A DNA stretch of 64,000 nucleotides, from positions 32,094,811-32,158,810 of the forward strand of contig OX637403.1 of the NCBI GenBank assembly GCA_951799425.1, read 5' to 3'. The first letter of the stretch is position 1. The number at the start of each line of letters is the position of its first letter. The notes beneath the pieces are model-generated. The model was not told where the DNA came from. It saw only the letters and a list, made by a program, of their open reading frames with translations, and did not search any database. This DNA is from Ilex aquifolium. Taxonomy: Eukaryota; Streptophyta; Magnoliopsida; Aquifoliales; Aquifoliaceae. Shown here in pieces: positions 14,520 to 26,853 of the stretch. The position numbers were made by a program, and so were the translations under genes.

Positions 14520-15624
14520 AGCACTTCCATCTTTTAAAACTTTAAAAAAAAAAGTGGGATATCGTATTGAAAATTGTTAATTTTAATTTATTAATTATAA
14601 ATTAAATTAAATAATATTACTCTTAACAAGATAATGAATTAATATATTTACTTTTCGTGAAATTTAATATTTTAGGGTCAAAACAGGTTAGTATTTGTTT
14701 TGCCTCCCCTCCACCTTGGTGTGTGTTTTAGAATAGTTTTTAAGTACTCAAAGGACAGGCATACTATACTGTCCATTAAATTAGGGGGGCTACCTTTGAA
14801 TTCTTCAAAATCGAGGGGACACCACGTGAATTCGCAATGTCGGTCCAACACTCTTATATCACAAATAAATTGGTGTGTAGCAGAAAAATGAATTAACAAA
14901 GGAGCTTCTACGCCTAGCATTTGGGGAAGAATTTAATTCACCCAATAACCTCCACACACCTTCTTGTCCATTTGCTGAACAAAAAAAACTTCTGTTAACT
15001 TAGACATCAATGCAACAGTTAGTCAAATTCATGTCATTTCTTTTTTATTTTTTTTTGGGTAACGGTGGAAAATTTTTGAACTATCCCTAATGAGTAGAGA
15101 TGTGTTTATGTCGCTCAAATTTATGAGTTCGAGTAGAACCAATGACAAATCCCGAGTGCATGATTCGGTTCTTCAATCCATACATGATTCGTTCAAACAA
15201 CTGAAGTTCATCCTACCAACCAATCGCGTTCTTATTGCTTAAAAGACTTGAACTATTGATCTCAAGAAAATAAAACTTTCAAAAAACAAAGAATACTATT
15301 GGATTGAAAGCTCATTGGTGCCACTTTCATATTTACCCTTGTTTCTTCTTTCAAGGTTTTCTCCAAATAAAGCTGAGGAGAAATTCTCCTATCCCCCCAC
15401 CGTCCTTTGCAACCCAACTCATGCACTCATACATGGATAATATAAAAAAAAAAAGGTTATGATCTAGTTAATATCATAAATTCTGCGTCTCCGTCTCCGT
15501 CTCCCTCTCTCAAATGATGGAGTTGCAGTTGATTAATATTAGACATAGGCACAAATCCGAAACGACACAATCTATCCACAATACGATACGATTAGATTGA
15601 CTCCTCATCTCTCTCCCTCTCCCT
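14520..15624. other. Intergenic, no gene seen
   Basis: AT-rich. A somewhat GC-richer patch at 14690-14900 has short open frames on both strands but no recognisable protein. Confidence 0.5.
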
Positions 15625-15667
15625 CCCCCCCCCCCCCCCCCCCTCTCTCTCTCTCACACACACACAA
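15625..15667 (+). repeat. C19-(TC)n-(AC)n compound microsatellite
   Basis: Nineteen C (15625-15643) are followed directly by TC and then AC repeats. Confidence 0.9.
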
Positions 15668-16335
15668 ACACAAATGATGGAGTAATAATTTTGCATGGAA
15701 AACAAAAACCAAAAGGTGATTTAGATACTTCATGCATACTGCCTTGATGTGAGCCATAGGACTATGATTAATCCCCAATACCAAAACATTAACGATGGAA
15801 TTATTTTCTCTATTTAGGGGCTCTAAGTAGACACCTTCCCCTCCTTGGGGAAGGTGTTCATTGACTTCTATCTCATCAACTTTAATTTGAGCCAACCCCC
15901 TACAACTTGCAATAAACAATAAATAGAAATTTCGTAGTTTGAGAATTAAAACAACACACTTCGAAGCAGATTGTTATATGGTACGAGTTAAAACCTCCCA
16001 GAGCTTTTGTCGAGTCTAATGTATTTCTTTACTTGTCTTTTTGTTTATGTTTTCATGCACTCTGATGTTTAGCACCGTCCAAGAAAAGTCACAGCTTTTA
16101 TTTTGTCTTTGCTAATCCACATACCCTTATTCACTTTGAGACATAGGATCTTATAAACACACTTCTCTTTGCAATTTGAATGAGTCTCAGAAAAGTCATT
16201 CTTTACAATTTCCTAATCTCAAGATTTTATTGGTGGCTGCGATTTATATACTCACCAATATGATGGAGTCCAGCTTCCTTGGCTCCATTTTTTCCTTTTT
16301 CTCCACATAAAATTCTTTTTCCTTTTTTCACAAAA

Positions 16336-16409
16336 TTACAATCGAGACGGTATTAAGCTGAGCAGCATCATTTTACAATCGAGACGGTATTAAGCTGATC
16401 AGCATAATA
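16336..16409. repeat. Two-copy 37-bp tandem duplication
   Basis: ttacaatcgagacggtatta at 16336 is repeated from 16373 with one or two differences. Nothing else is nearby. Confidence 0.85.
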
Positions 16410-18968
16410 GTCAACACGCACACTTCTTTTAAATTTGTGGATGGGTAATGTAAACTCTGAGTATTCATAATCACTCACAAATCACATGTATCGGATAAAC
16501 GAGAGTTTCTATGTGAAATTGATTGAACAAACTCTCGGTACGAGTTTTCCCAAGGGGTTGGTCCATTGAGTTCCATTTTGCAGATAATGGCTTGCTTATA
16601 CTTTGAAAGAAATTTATGTACTAAAACTCAGACAACTAGGACTGCTGTCTTTTGCTTGAGCTTCATTCATGTTATTCATGAAGCATATACGACGGTATTA
16701 ATGTCGTAAGTTAGCAACATTATCGTCGAAATTTTATTTAAACTGATAACTTATTTAGATCATTAGGTGCATTTTAATTCTTATATGACCAATCACTCAA
16801 CAATCCTGCATAAGACCAAAAACTTCATCTTCCCCACAATATTATAAACAGAAAAAAACAATAAATAAATTCCCAAACACAAAACGATGGCGCATAATCC
16901 AAATCGATTAGAGAACAAATCGGCAAAATGCTTGGAAAAATTCTCAGATATTGGAGAAGTGCCTACTCTTGATGATGAGAGCTTAACAACTAATCATTGA
17001 ATGACAACTCAGACCGGTTGAGACAAGTTATAGATTAAGTCTTTTTAGTTTGACCAAACAGTACCTAATTAGGCTGCATGCTAACATAAAGAAAGAGCTA
17101 AACTATGAGGAAGGTGTTAGCTTTAACCTTTTGCAACTATTAAGTGCTTGCCTTATCTATGTAAAGACAGTTTTGCTTCTAAATAAACCTACTTGCCATT
17201 CGGTTGATAAGTGATTTTTTGTTTTGTACGGCTTTTGTTGCTGATCATTCATTAACTATCGTATAACCTATACTTTTGTCCGAGTAATGGATCCATTATG
17301 AGCGAGTATTAATTATGGCGAGAACTTGGCTAACGACACGTGCTATTTAAGAGCCGGATGACTCCTATTAGTGGTTGATAAATGGGCAAAGATGCATTTG
17401 TTGCTTCTAGCCCGAGTTCTAACTTAGAAACGTTAATCATAGTGTAATGCATGGTAATAATGCAACACTAGCTTTTCAACCAAGAATGTTAACAGTTTAT
17501 ACAAATCTATTGCTATTATGATTTGGGTATGACCCGAATTCTCCCTCTGCCCGCCCGCCCGTCCACGTACATGGATCTTTAGCCTTAAACATCTGCAGAG
17601 TGCTGAGTAGGATAAATGGAATGAGTGGAAGACAACGAGTCAGACGGCTTCTTCGTTTGATCCGTCGATTTAAGAATGTTTGGAATTCATGCAACCAAGG
17701 AGACCCAATAACCTTGGACCGGCCCAAGGAACCAGTACAAATCTTAGAACAGTGAAGCAAATTTACTGTACTACCCCTCGTACTTGATATTAATTTGCCT
17801 TGTTGCTAATTATGAGACAACTTTGCAGTGTTCTTCAAAGAGAAGTCTGCCTAAAAATGAAGTTAATAGAATCTTCCTTCGCTTTCACAAGAACAGTAGT
17901 TGCATGAACCGCCTAGATTGCTCTCAGTATCACAAGAATCGATGCATGGAATAAGGGTGTTTTTGTCACTCAAACTCTTTTCCTTATCTATGCAATTGCA
18001 AGCAATAACGTAGGAGAAACTGATAAAAGATTAATTACTCGTAGTTTTTGACTGAGTTGTTATGTGGTCAATATAGTTACATTTTGAAGTAATATTTATG
18101 TACCTATTGATTATGAACCCAAGACAGGAAACAACATTTCAACTCAATATAATTATTCTATACAAACTCACGAAATAATAGACTTACAAATCATTTTTCT
18201 TCATAAATTATCATTGTGTTTGAAATAAGATCCTTTGATATTGATATTTAGTCATCTAAGAAAGGTAATTAAAGTGTTTATAAAATTCTTAAGCGTAGTT
18301 CAGTGGTTGAGTCCCTTCCTACACCTTTTAAGAGCTAGTCACCCTTGTACTACTAAGAACATGTTTTAACCCAACTCAAATCACGGTGGTCAATCACTGA
18401 ACTCGAAATTGTAGTTGGCATAAACTTAAATACCATGTAACAAAATAAATAAATAAATTAATGTGTCTATAATTACAAGAATAATGGTATATACTTTGAA
18501 TAATGGTATATACCTAGGTATATCAGTGCGAAGTGAGTTTTGGGTTGGGGGTAAGAGGGTACGTTGTGGGATGACGGACCACATTCATAAATTGCGAAGG
18601 TGCATTATAGTTATTTATACAAGTACAAAACTATCTTAAATTAAAATGGTGGCTGCAAAATCTAGGTTGCATGCCACGTTAATCTTAGCTGTAAATAGTA
18701 CGATAAAAAGGTTAAGAAAACAGATGGTAAAATGGGTACACCTGCAATCTTGCAAATAAATCAGAACTTGTCAAATTACCAAAACACCCTCTTCCACAAA
18801 ACATATAATAACCTGAAAATCAATACTTAGTGCCACATTAAAAGTGTCATTAAAAAGTACTAATAACGAATATTAAGAGGTTAAACCTCTTTATTTAGTC
18901 AAAGGTAGACTGACACATAAACGAGTGTCATTTGAATGACTAAATTAACGGAACCGCCCCCTCCGGTG
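16410..18968. other. Intergenic, no gene seen
   Basis: Frames up to about 87 codons exist (for example 17497-17760 on the - strand) but without recognisable protein, plant codon pattern or splice context. The right part leads into the CRF promoter. Confidence 0.5.
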
Positions 18969-19086
18969 TCACGTGACCTGAATTACAGATTCCAATAATG
19001 AAGAAAAATCTCTCGCTGACTCAGCACCCAAGTTCCTATCAACCCGTTGAATCTTCCTCACAGACCGGGCCCTACTACCACGTGTC
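18969..19086 (+). promoter_or_regulatory. G-box / bZIP-site cluster upstream of the CRF gene
   Basis: Three bZIP-type sites lie within 120 bp: palindromic TCACGTGA (18969-18976), palindromic GCTGACTCAGC (19015-19025, a GCN4/AP-1-like core) and CCACGTGTC (19078-19086, a G-box/ABRE core). They are 185-300 bp upstream of the likely TATA box at 19271. Family knowledge links such sites to light, ABA and stress bZIP or bHLH factors; binding here is inferred. Confidence 0.5.
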
Positions 19087-19149
19087 AAAATCTTACGTCC
19101 CCATCAGATGCGGCGGCTCGTTAAACTATCCGAAATGTCGTCGGAATCT

Positions 19150-19168
19150 CCCCCCCCCCCCCCCCCCC
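19150..19168 (+). repeat. C19 homopolymer in the CRF promoter
   Basis: Nineteen C about 100 bp upstream of the predicted TATA box. The opposite strand is a G19 run able to form a G-quadruplex. Confidence 0.9.
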
Positions 19169-19270
19169 TCCGATTAAAACCCCCCACCCCTTAATCAGTT
19201 TTAAATAAATCAAAAAAATTGAAATTGAAAATTAATGATAAAATATTTACCCGATTTCGGCTCGAGGATC

Positions 19271-19280
19271 CTATAAAAAA
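19271..19280 (+). promoter_or_regulatory. Likely TATA box of the CRF gene
   Basis: ctataaaaaa lies about 740 bp upstream of the start codon. A pyrimidine-rich leader typical of plant 5'-UTRs follows, with transcription expected near 19305. Confidence 0.5.
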
Positions 19281-19304
19281 GCATTTGCAGTAGTTTCGGT
19301 CTCC

Positions 19305-20011
19305 ACAGCAACTGAACTACCTCTCCTTGTGAAGTTTTTACTTTCTCTCTAAACTCTTCTTCATCATTTTTCTTTCTCTTTCTCTGAGATTTTCTCCAGA
19401 AAATCCACAGGCAAAATCTAAGGTTCCAAAGTCTTGAGCACAGGGTTACCGGAAGTAGTAAGTCATAGAGTTGTTGAAGCCTCTGGCAGAGCTTCAGTAG
19501 ACTCAGTATACACAAAATACTGTGATTCTCGGAACATATATTCCCTTTCCTTTTTCATGTAAAAAGTGTGGTTCATCTAGCCTCAGTCATCCACTGTCCA
19601 TTTCCTTTCCTCCGCAACTTTCCTGGAAAATACCTACTTTTCTTCACACTCCAAGTTCTGACTCTTTCTCTCTCTCTCTCAGTCACACCCCACCCCCATG
19701 AGTCTGTGCTTTCTGCAATATTGTTCTCTACAAGTTATTCCATGATTCACCCCCTACCCTGCATTAGTCCAATAATTGAAATCTTTTGAAGCTCGCTTCA
19801 GTTTTCTCTGTTTTTTTTTTCTTGTAACTTTTCCTTGAACATTCGAACATTTAATCCAACAGGAGTTCACTGTTTCAAGGCTTCTTTATAACGTTGCTCT
19901 CTTCTCGCTTTATTCTCTTCGAGGCTCCGGTCTGGTCGCAAAGGAATATCTTTCTTTCTCTCTCTTTGCAGCCTTTCCTTTTCAATGCGAATCTAACCAA
20001 ACTGTATAGAT
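19305..20011 (+). promoter_or_regulatory. Long CRF leader with several uORFs and a possible 5'-UTR intron
   Basis: Upstream ATGs include a minimal start-stop ATG-TAA (19557-19562), two overlapping uORFs of 15 codons starting at 19698 and 19741, and a three-codon uORF (ATG CGA ATC TAA, 19985-19996) only 15 bp before the main ATG. A strong donor GTAAGT at 19458 and an acceptor ctctttgcag ending near 19970 could remove the first three uORFs but not the last. Whether the intron is used cannot be told from sequence; if it is not, translation of the CRF is probably reduced. Confidence 0.5.
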
Positions 20012-21067
20012 ATGGAAAGAAGTTTGTTTCCTTCTTCACTCAGATATACCGAACACCGTAAACAATCGACGATGGTGAGGCCTTCACAGCCCCTTGGTCT
20101 TACCAGCCGGAGAAATTCACCGGAAATGAATGCCGGAGGTCCTAGAGTTGTTCGGATATCTGTCACAGATGCTGACGCAACGGACTCTTCAAGCGACGAA
20201 GAGGAGGGATTTTTCAAGCGCCATAGAGTGAAGAAATTCGTTAACGAGGTCACAATAAAGCCGTGTTGTGGAGAAAACGGTAACGGTATCGGCAACGTTA
20301 GAGGAGATAGAAAAGTGAACGGAGTTTGGAGGAACAAATCGGCGGTGAATAATCGCCGAAAAAAGTCTGCCGGCAAAATACAATCCCCGGCTAATGGGGT
20401 GAAAGCAACCGGCTCAGGCAGGAAGTTTAGAGGCGTACGGCAGCGGCCTTGGGGAAAATGGGCGGCTGAGATCAGAGATCCACTGAGACGTGTACGGCTG
20501 TGGTTAGGTACGTACGAGACAGCTGAAGAGGCCGCCATGGTTTACGATCACGCGGCTATTCAGCTGCGAGGACCCGACGCGCTCACTAACTTCGTCACTC
20601 CTCCGGCGCGAACAGAATCAGAAATCAAGCCGACGGTCACATGTACGGGTTACAATTCCGGCGAAGAGTCTCAGAGCAATCTCAACTCTCCAAAGTCCGT
20701 TCTCCGATTTGTCTCTCAAAACGAAGAAACTGAATCAACGCAAAGTCAGCCACCAAAGGACTCATCGACGGAAGTATCAGACAAAGTAGAGGACAATGAA
20801 ATCTCCATATCGGAAAATTTTTCCCGTTTCTCGCCATTAGAAACAATATTTCCGACCGATTTCTTCGATTTTGAGAACCCGGTGCAGCAGCCGGATTGGT
20901 TTGACGGAATTGGTGAATCACATAACCTGTTTGGAGACGATTTTGTTGGCGATATGTTAGTCGGGTCAAGTAGTGATTTTGGATTCGGGTGCTCAACGTG
21001 GCCAACCGATGATTATTTTCAAGACTATGGTGATATATTCGGGTCGGATCCTCTTATAGCTCTTTGA
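20012..21067 (+). CDS. CRF4: Cytokinin response factor, AP2/ERF (CRF4-like)
   Basis: The intronless ORF encodes 351 aa. The N-terminal CRF domain spans about residues 45-82 ([19 protein letters not shown], then [11 protein letters not shown]). One AP2/ERF domain covers 138-194 with Ala and Asp at domain positions 14 and 19, the ERF-type signature, and a [12 protein letters not shown] core. Residues 226-231 (SPKSVL) match the putative MAPK site of CRFs. The acidic, aromatic C-terminus (about 275-351) looks like an activation region. Residues 12-16 (YTEHR) match the start of many CRFs, which supports the first ATG over in-frame ATGs at codons 21 and 39. Known role: nuclear GCC-box binding and cytokinin/auxin responses, alongside type-B ARRs. 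The assignment to CRF3/4 rather than another CRF is tentative. Confidence 0.93.
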   Translation: MERSLFPSSLRYTEHRKQSTMVRPSQPLGLTSRRNSPEMNAGGPRVVRISVTDADATDSSSDEEEGFFKRHRVKKFVNEVTIKPCCGENGNGIGNVRGDRKVNGVWRNKSAVNNRRKKSAGKIQSPANGVKATGSGRKFRGVRQRPWGKWAAEIRDPLRRVRLWLGTYETAEEAAMVYDHAAIQLRGPDALTNFVTPPARTESEIKPTVTCTGYNSGEESQSNLNSPKSVLRFVSQNEETESTQSQPPKDSSTEVSDKVEDNEISISENFSRFSPLETIFPTDFFDFENPVQQPDWFDGIGESHNLFGDDFVGDMLVGSSSDFGFGCSTWPTDDYFQDYGDIFGSDPLIAL

Positions 21068-22147
21068 GAAGATATAATAAAATCTAATCGTGATTTTGCC
21101 ATTTGTTTTGCTAAATCATTCGGCAGTTTTGTGTGGAAATGATTGTTAGGAAATAGCTTTTATGATGCTTTATTTCTGGTTTTATTTGTTGATTTAAATT
21201 TTTAGTGTTAATATAAATTATTCCGTTACGGGGTAGTGTTTGCCTATATATTATTTGAGATTTAATTTATGGTATTTAAAAAAAAATTGGTATTATATTA
21301 AAAAATAATTTATAATTTTTGATGTATTTTTATTTATTTGTAGTCATTAATCATGATAATAATAAAATAATATAAAGTAATAAAATTAAATAAAAATTTA
21401 AACATGTACCTTCATTAGTGGGCCCGATAATCAAACCAAGTTGCAGATTTGTACATTGTTTTTTGCTGTCAAAACCTCCCAATTATTTGCACATTAAACA
21501 CAAGAGGAAGGCTATGGTACTAAAGTTGGTGTTGTATTTGAGTGTCGTATTGAATGAAAATTTACTGACCTCACACCTAATTTGTTAATGACTGACTGAA
21601 TGTCTGTATATGATTCGGTGAGTATAAAGGGCATGTTGTTGCCAAGTTTTTGGATGGAGGTGGTGTTCAAAGGACACAATCTATTCACAATACAATACAA
21701 TTAGATAGACAGTGTTTAGGAGAGTTACGAGAAGATTGATCATCAGAGTGGTCCTGACGATGAGCTGGTGGTGATATATATTTGGACAAACAACTGTCTC
21801 ATTGCACAGTTGCAGTATCAGAAAAAAAAAAAAACTTAGCTTACCACAACGTCTCTTTCATGTTCTTATGATTTTTGTCCATTGAATGAGTTTATTTCTG
21901 GTCATGCTATCTTGTATGACGAATTTTCAGCCGAAAAATTTAATGGGCAATCAGAGATGTAACTTTTTCTAGTAGATATTGGCCAATATGAGAGGGAAAA
22001 TGGTGTATTTTGAAGTGCTAAGACTATGGTTTTTTCTCATCTTTTCAACACCAAGTTGATGCATAACAACACCAACCCAGTCATTGTCTTCTGAATTCAG
22101 ACATCTCATTCTGGGGTCACTGCAATCATATTACTTTTTTTCTTGAT
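21068..22147. other. CRF 3' flank and intergenic DNA, no gene seen
   Basis: A polyadenylation-like gatataataaaatc follows the CRF stop within 20 bp. The rest is AT-rich with no recognisable coding content. Confidence 0.5.
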
Positions 22148-23005
22148 CTAATCTCAACTTGCACCTCAACTCAACTTTGCACCTCAAAAGATAACTTAAA
22201 TCTTAATTTACACATTTAAAGTTTAAAAATATTAATTTATACCCTGAAAGACATAAATTTATATCAATGTGCACCTAAGGCAATCTCCATCTATTTTGCT
22301 GATAAAAAAATTTGGGTTAATTATAAATTGTACCCTTCAAAGTTTAAATATTTCATATTTATGATAAAAAAAAATTCATCCATTAAAAATTAATCCGTTA
22401 AATAGCTTTCAATTGTATTGTATCATAACATCTTCGTATCGTATTCAAGTCAATAAAAAAATAATTTTAAAATTTTAAAAAAATGTATAAATTATCTATT
22501 TTTTACCTACAATACTCGTTAAATAACTAATTTATGTCTACAGTTAGACACAAATCTTTTAATTGTCCAATCAAATTAAAGTTAGATACGAATAACACAA
22601 CTGTAGACAGAAAATAGTTATTTAACGAGTATTATAGAAAAAAAATAGGTATTTTTAATTTTTAAAAAAATATTATATGAATTATCGTAAATGTGAAATA
22701 TATGACACAACCAAATTGACTCAACACAAAAACTTTTTTTGTGTTAAAAATATTTTTTTATTGACTCGAACACGACACAAAAATGTTATGACATGGTACA
22801 ATTGAGAGCTATCTAACGAGTATTAATAGATGAAATTCTTTTTGAATCACAAATGTAAAATATTCAAACTTTGAGGGGAGCAATTTATAATTAACTCAAA
22901 CTTTTTTAACAGTCAGCAATTAGTTTCAAGTGCACATTGATACATATTTATATCTTTTACGGTGTAAATTAATACTGTTAATTTTGAGAGTACAAATTGA
23001 GATTC
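22148..23005. repeat. 858-bp foldback (near-full-length inverted repeat)
   Basis: The left arm (22148-22545) and right arm (22599-23005) are imperfect reverse complements around a 53-bp loop centred near 22572. Matching pairs include actcgttaaataact (22513) with agttatttaacgagt, aattataaattgtacccttc (22319) with its partner near 22890-22906, and atcaatgtgcacct (22262) with its partner near 22930. No ORF or transposase is present. It may be a foldback or long-TIR miniature element, or a locus giving long hairpin RNA. Clear target duplications were not found. Confidence 0.75.
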
Positions 23006-24752
23006 GAATAATTTTTCAGAGTGTAAGTTAAAATTAACCCTTTTTTTTTATGTGGATCGATGGATCTAGTTCAATTCGAACGAACAAGAAAAAATGGTTA
23101 TGTTGTTGGAGAGTTACGATCCCAAAACGTGTATGAAAATTGACATCTCTTTATCTACTCTGAAAAATCTACTTTGCTCCAATATGGTAGCACATTTGAG
23201 CACTTTGATAACATTAACCCAAGAACAATTCATCTTTCAAACACCATGACTTTCTTTTCTTTTTTGAAATGTGGAATAGTCATGACAAGTTGTGTATGTG
23301 TTTCCTACATTCCCATCAATTTTGGGAAAGTCTTAATGTGCCTCTTTTTATGTTATTTTATTTTGTTTTTTAAATTTGGCAGGCCAATCGCTATGGGCAT
23401 ACCCGACTGGCCTTGATCGGGCCATCAATTGGGCATAGTACGTCCCATGACCTTTGCTATTGGGCTTCTGGGCAGCCGTGTGATGGACTAAATCAGCTGA
23501 TGGATGGTGGGTTTAGCCAACGGTTCAAATGCCATTTGCCCTTCAAGAACAAACCAAATCTACCACACAAAACCACATTTTCCTCTAGTAGTAACATTGT
23601 AAGTTTCCAAAAATATCACTGTTAAAATAGATTTTTTTAAACTTACCGACAACAAGAAAAGAAAAGAAAAGACCATCTTCGTTTCTAAGGGTTGATCTAA
23701 AAAAAATTAGTTATTACAACAGTGATAAAAATATTCATAAATATGATAAAAATACCCATAAATTTAGTAAATTACCTATAAAAATAATAAATTTTTTTTT
23801 TGTATCAAAGAAAAATGATAAAAATAATTACTAGAAATATGATAAAAAAATCAATAACAATAGTAAAAATATCCATAAAAATGATAAATTTTTAATTATA
23901 AAATTATTCACAAAAATTTTAAAAATATTTTTTAAAATAATAAATTTTAGGGATACGATGGTGAATTTTTTTTTTGACAATGGTCAAATCCTCGTTTCTA
24001 TCGCAACTAGTTTGAAAACAATAATTGTGGTACTATGTATGTCAGCTCAAGTGTCTTTTCATTCATTTGCCAAAATGCACTGGCCCTGGTCCCCCAAACA
24101 GGAAGGACTCAGCCTCAGGCCCGCTATCCTGCGCCGCAGCAGTGCCAAAAAAATAGTTCATATTGGGGGCGCGTACTTTAAAAAAGGAGAGCTGCATGCG
24201 CGTTTATGGGTGCAATGCAAGAAAACCGTGCTATGCTGTACCCTTGCCCTTTCTGGTTTTGTAGAGGCAACACCACCGATGGTCCCACAAATATTTTCTG
24301 GTCCCTCTTAATCCCATCTCATGCTAGCTAATATGTACCGGTAGTTTCGTGTAAGGGTGTGACTATGGTTATTATAAATTTGATTAGTATGCAATTGCAT
24401 AATTTCATTGGATTTTCAATTAATCTTGTTACTAGAGTGAGATATATTGTTGTTTGTGTCTAAATATAAAATCTCATGAATATTCAGTATATTGATACCT
24501 GACGTTATTAGATTTACTAAGAAAATGTCACGTGACAAAATTTCAAGAAAATGTGAGAGATGATCAATTACATTCACATTTAAAAAGAAGAAAATAATCA
24601 ATTAAAAGTTATCATTAGGTAACTATCAATGAGACAAAATCGTCGAAAAAAATAATTATAAAAGGACATTCAATGATCAAACCCTAAAAGGTCCACAATT
24701 AGGACTTCATTAAGAGTAATTTTAGATTAGTTTTAGGAGCAATTAGTATTAT
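23006..24752. other. Intergenic; low-complexity stretch at about 23700-23950
   Basis: From about 23700 to 23950 the phrase (c)ataaa(a/t)atgataaaaat recurs loosely, an A-rich simple repeat. A 117-codon frame at 23958-24311 has a real ATG and a GC-rich second half, but its protein is unrecognised and its start lies in the simple repeat; I do not call it a gene. Confidence 0.5.
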
Positions 24753-24760
24753 AATTTAAG

Positions 24761-25089
24761 TATGGCTGTTAATCAAACTGAGCTACTCGAGCTTGGCTTG
24801 AGTTCGGCTCGTTCAGACTCGGTTCGTTTTCTAAACGAGCTCGAACTTGAACAAGTTTTTAAATTCGTTTAGAAAACAAGCCTTACAAGCTCAGCTCAAA
24901 CTCGACAGGCTCGGCTCGTTTATGTGCAAATGCTCGGGCTCAGCTCGGACTCGACTTATTTTTGGCTCGTTCAAGCTCGGCTCGTTTCCTAAACAAGCCG
25001 AACTTGAACAATTTTTTAGGCTCGATTAAGAAACAAGTTTTTCAAGCTCAATTCGAACTCAGCTCGGGCTCGTTCGATTAACAGCCCTA
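24761..25089. mobile_element. hAT-type MITE, GCTGTTAATC family, intact ends
   Basis: A 329-bp element flanked by a perfect 8-bp duplication aatttaag (24753-24760 and 25090-25097). The ends are tatggctgttaatc and gattaacagcccta, inverted repeats of 14 bp with one mismatch (TAGGGCTGTTAATC). An 8-bp duplication and TAGGG ends indicate hAT. The interior is built from ctcggctcgttc and aacttgaacaa words on both strands. A second copy is at 50876. Confidence 0.88.
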
Positions 25090-25097
25090 AATTTAAG

Positions 25098-26310
25098 GTT
25101 ATTCTTTTAGTCTCTTGTTACCGAAGTCTTTTTATTGGATTAATAAAAAAAAAAATATTAGTTCTCTGGTTTAACTTCATCTTTATCCAATAAAAATTTC
25201 ATTGTTTTCATCCAAAAAAATTCTGAAACAATGCATTGAACTCATTCCAAACAATTGCCTGGAATTATTTGTCGATTGGGAGATTTCTGTCGATCCCAAT
25301 AAATTTGAACCAACAATGATATAAGAGTAATGATACTTTGAACTTATTGTACTCATCTAATTTATTTATCTAATTCATTGTATGAAACTATTAAATTAGC
25401 AGTAAGTTACAATATCAGATTAGTTCGTTGCCAATCTAACAAGTATAATAAATTAAATATCTTAGTTTCTAAGGTAGGGAGTAATCATCAAAAGGCCTTA
25501 AATTGTTAGATGTAATGAGTTTTCAAAACTTTTTGTATAAGATTGATGTGTTTTTCAATTTGGAAAATTTTTATGTCAAATTTTCAAGTCTGTGGAGGAA
25601 TTAATTAGTATTCCGACTTAATTTATTAATAAAAGTAAGAAGTGGATTGGAAAATGAAAACAAGAAAAAAAGAAAAGCAAAAAAGTCTACTTAATCATTT
25701 AACAAGTACTTTGTATTCTTTCCGTTAGTGTGGTGTCGTGGTGACCATACGGATTGTGTATGGGGGATTAGTCCACGTGTCAAACAAGGGTGATTGCTGC
25801 AATAGGGCATGGTGGTGGTCAACATTGGTGGTAACGGTATCACCGTGTTATTATTAGCTTATAATATCATTATTTAATAATAAATTTTTACATGATTAAG
25901 GTGAATTTTACTTAAATAATTATTAAATAACATTACGTGATGTATACTATAATATGTGGAATTCATCTATTTATTTATTTATTTTATTTTTATTGAATAA
26001 TAATATCATATATGAATAATAACGTAATATCAATATTACATCTAATATTTTTTCCATTGGCAGATATGAAAGGACCATTAGAAGAACATGAAAAAAAAAC
26101 ACTCATGGCCTAGCGATGTAAAGTTAACTCTGGAGAAGACCGACAAATCAAATTCTTTGAATTCAACCCTTGTTACTATTTACGAGATTAATTGGAATAT
26201 ATATTTAATGTGCCATTGCAGGTTTTGAAAGTTTATTATGTCGGGATGAATGAATCTAATATGGCCTTGACTTGGAATGGATCATTGTCATAGAAATATT
26301 TATGTGTATG
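25098..26310. other. Intergenic, AT-rich, no gene seen
   Basis: No coding pattern and no clear element ends. Confidence 0.55.
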
Positions 26311-26658
26311 TAGGGATGGTAAATATGTCAGGTTAAGTGAGTTCGTATCGAATTTAATCGGGTTCGTGTAAAAAATCATTCAACCCATACAATTTTTTTT
26401 TAATTAAACGGGTGACAAACTATAAATCGAATACAACTCGTTTAACCCGTTTAATAATTTTTATTATTATAATAAAAATTTTTATTAAACTTTTATTAAA
26501 TTGATTTAATTGTTAAACTGCATATATTATTATGACTAATGAAAATTGAATAATTATTACTTTATTATTATATTAATTTTATTTAAATAGATTGACATAT
26601 CTCACTCAAACACCTATTTAATAAACAGGTCTAGCGAATCCACCTATTTACCATCCCA
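26311..26658. mobile_element. MITE-like element with TAGGGATGGTAAAT ends
   Basis: tagggatggtaaat at 26311 and atttaccatccca ending at 26658 form 12-13-bp inverted repeats around 348 bp. The interior has cgggttcgtgt and aacccgttta words, like the other hAT-type families here. No matching 8-bp flanks are visible. A SINE sits immediately outside the right end and may have disturbed that flank. Confidence 0.6.
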
Positions 26659-26661
26659 CAC

Positions 26662-26853
26662 TCTTTTTTCTTTTTTCTGTTACAAGATGTCTAGACTTAT
26701 GTCGACTACTTTCTCAAATTCAGAAGCCGACCACGGTGACTTAAGTTAGGTTAGAGTATGTCTCTAGCTCTTCATAAGTGTGAAGAGATATTAAACCTGA
26801 GACCTCTAAATTATTAAAGACTAGACTCAACGATTGAACCATCCATAAAAATT
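26662..26853 (-). mobile_element. tRNA-derived SINE, second family
   Basis: On the - strand the head (from 26853) has an A-box-like tggttcaatcgttgag and, about 40 bp on, a B-box-like ggtctcaggtttaat. The 3' end near 26662 is A-rich (agaaaaaagaaaaaag). The flanks tcccacac (26654-26661 and 26854-26861) form an 8-bp direct repeat. The sequence differs from the SINE at 8883. The duplication is short for a SINE, so the exact ends are less certain. Confidence 0.6.

Noticed and set aside
18285..18420. tRNA or SINE head suggested by cgtagttcagtggttgag
   Set aside because: The A-box match is good but no B-box (GGTTCGAATCC-like) follows at the right distance, and no tail or duplication is visible.
19568..19789. 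73-codon + strand frame in the CRF leader
   Set aside because: It begins with GTG, not ATG; only shorter ATG-started uORFs inside it are credible.
19993..20538. 181-codon - strand ORF
   Set aside because: It is antisense to the CRF/AP2 coding sequence, which has clear domains.
23958..24311. 117-codon + strand ORF
   Set aside because: It starts inside an A/T simple repeat and its protein has no recognisable family, splice context or leader.
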